A stretch of DNA of 64,000 nt from Arthrospiribacter ruber (GTDB lineage: Bacteria > Bacteroidota > Bacteroidia > Cytophagales > Cyclobacteriaceae): NCBI RefSeq assembly GCF_019343195.1, contig NZ_RPHB01000010.1, forward strand, positions 124,001 through 188,000, given 5' to 3'. This document shows, piece by piece, positions 63,563 to 64,000 of this stretch. A program made the position numbers and the translations under genes. Position 1 is the stretch's first letter; each line of letters begins with the position of its first letter. The notes beneath the pieces were generated by a model, which saw nothing but the letters and a program-made list of their open reading frames with translations, did not search any database and was not told the origin of the DNA.

Positions 63563-64000
63563 ATGATGATTTTAGTAGCCGAACTTAATTTTAGTTTACC
63601 GTGGAGTAATCCTGTTTTGATTTTTTCAAGTATTTTATTCATTATACTCTTTGCTCCTATTTTATTGAATAGAATAAAAATCCCACAATTGATAGGGTTG
63701 ATAGTTGCAGGTGCCATAATAGGCCCAAATGGTATCAATTTGTTGGAGAGAGACAGCAGTGTGATTTTGTTTGGTACAGTAGGGCTTCTTTATATTATGT
63801 TTTTGGCCGGTTTAGAGATTGATCTGGCTGATTTCAAAAAAAATAGTGGCAAAAGTATGATATTTGGACTTTATACATTTATCATTCCTATGTCTTTGGG
63901 TACCACTACAGGGTATTATTTTTTAGGTTTTAGTTGGCCAACCTCCATTCTTCTTGCTTCCATGTTTGCTTCACATACTTTAATTGCCTATCCCATTATT
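63563..64000 (+). CDS. Second cation/proton antiporter, 5' part only
   Basis: Open to the last base of the window (146 codons), so the C-terminus is missing. ATG 63563 (ATG 63566 also possible). It starts with MMILVAELNFSLPWSNPVLI, then the CPA2-type LIGLIVAGAIIGPNGINLLE and LYIMFLAGLEIDLADFKK. It is a second antiporter of the same general family next to the first, but not a close copy in the visible part. Confidence 0.85.
   Translation, partial: MMILVAELNFSLPWSNPVLIFSSILFIILFAPILLNRIKIPQLIGLIVAGAIIGPNGINLLERDSSVILFGTVGLLYIMFLAGLEIDLADFKKNSGKSMIFGLYTFIIPMSLGTTTGYYFLGFSWPTSILLASMFASHTLIAYPII

Overview
The window looks like a piece of a Bacteroidota chromosome, most likely a Cytophagales/Cyclobacteriaceae-type marine or freshwater heterotroph. 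The reasons are moderate-to-low GC, a TonB-dependent receptor with an N-terminal carboxypeptidase-regulatory-like domain, a GWxTD-domain protein, heterodimeric methylmalonyl-CoA mutase (small and large subunits), several LytS/LytTR two-component pairs, a Reg_prop/Y_Y_Y sensor kinase, split 5'-nucleotidase genes and TAnnTTTG-type -7 promoter sequences. The assignment is inference from family style; there is no rRNA in the window.

Layout. 1-4.8 kb: the 3' end of an unrecognised beta-rich protein and a 1,423-residue unrecognised protein, apparently one operon. 5.1-10.9 kb: a lipoprotein, a guanine deaminase, a LytS/LytTR pair and a divergent TonB-dependent receptor. 10.9-12.6 kb: a small islet with an outer-membrane-type gene between two nearly identical 223-bp direct repeats. 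12.6-23.6 kb: housekeeping genes (pyruvate dehydrogenase E1 beta, phosphoesterase, a 47-residue basic protein, HisRS, methyltransferase, GWxTD protein, RlmB, MscS-type channel, Hsp20, DegP/DegQ protease). 23.7-26.1 kb: a repeat-rich islet carrying a Bro-N/Fic fusion. 26.1-34.5 kb: GH9 glucanase, a truncated serine-hydrolase remnant, an FAD protein, an ABC-F protein, small genes and sucD. 34.6-41.7 kb: a propeller sensor kinase broken by a one-base frameshift, a receiver-kinase hybrid with an altered H-box, and a LolD/MacB-like ABC system with a histidine-rich permease. 41.7-47.2 kb: class IV aminotransferase, HemJ-SCO-cytochrome c, MeaB and small genes. 47.2-50.4 kb: dnaA and the split 5'-nucleotidase. 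50.5-54.1 kb: mutA-mutB behind a perfect 16-bp palindrome. 54.2-60.6 kb: an NrtA/B/D-type importer bracketed by two closely related short LytS-type kinases, with one LytTR regulator, an aldolase-type remnant and a candidate three-way-junction RNA. 60.7-64 kb: two CPA2 cation/proton antiporters, the second cut by the window end, with a 60-residue membrane protein between them.

How the parts work together. MutA/MutB with MeaB form a propionyl/methylmalonyl-CoA branch entering the TCA cycle at succinyl-CoA, where SucD acts. HemJ, SCO and cytochrome c are haem/copper/electron-transfer genes. The least explained parts are the giant protein pair, the importer locus with its duplicated kinases and folded leader RNA, the direct-repeat islet, and the Bro-N-Fic islet. 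No tRNA, rRNA, CRISPR array, intact transposase or prophage was recognised.
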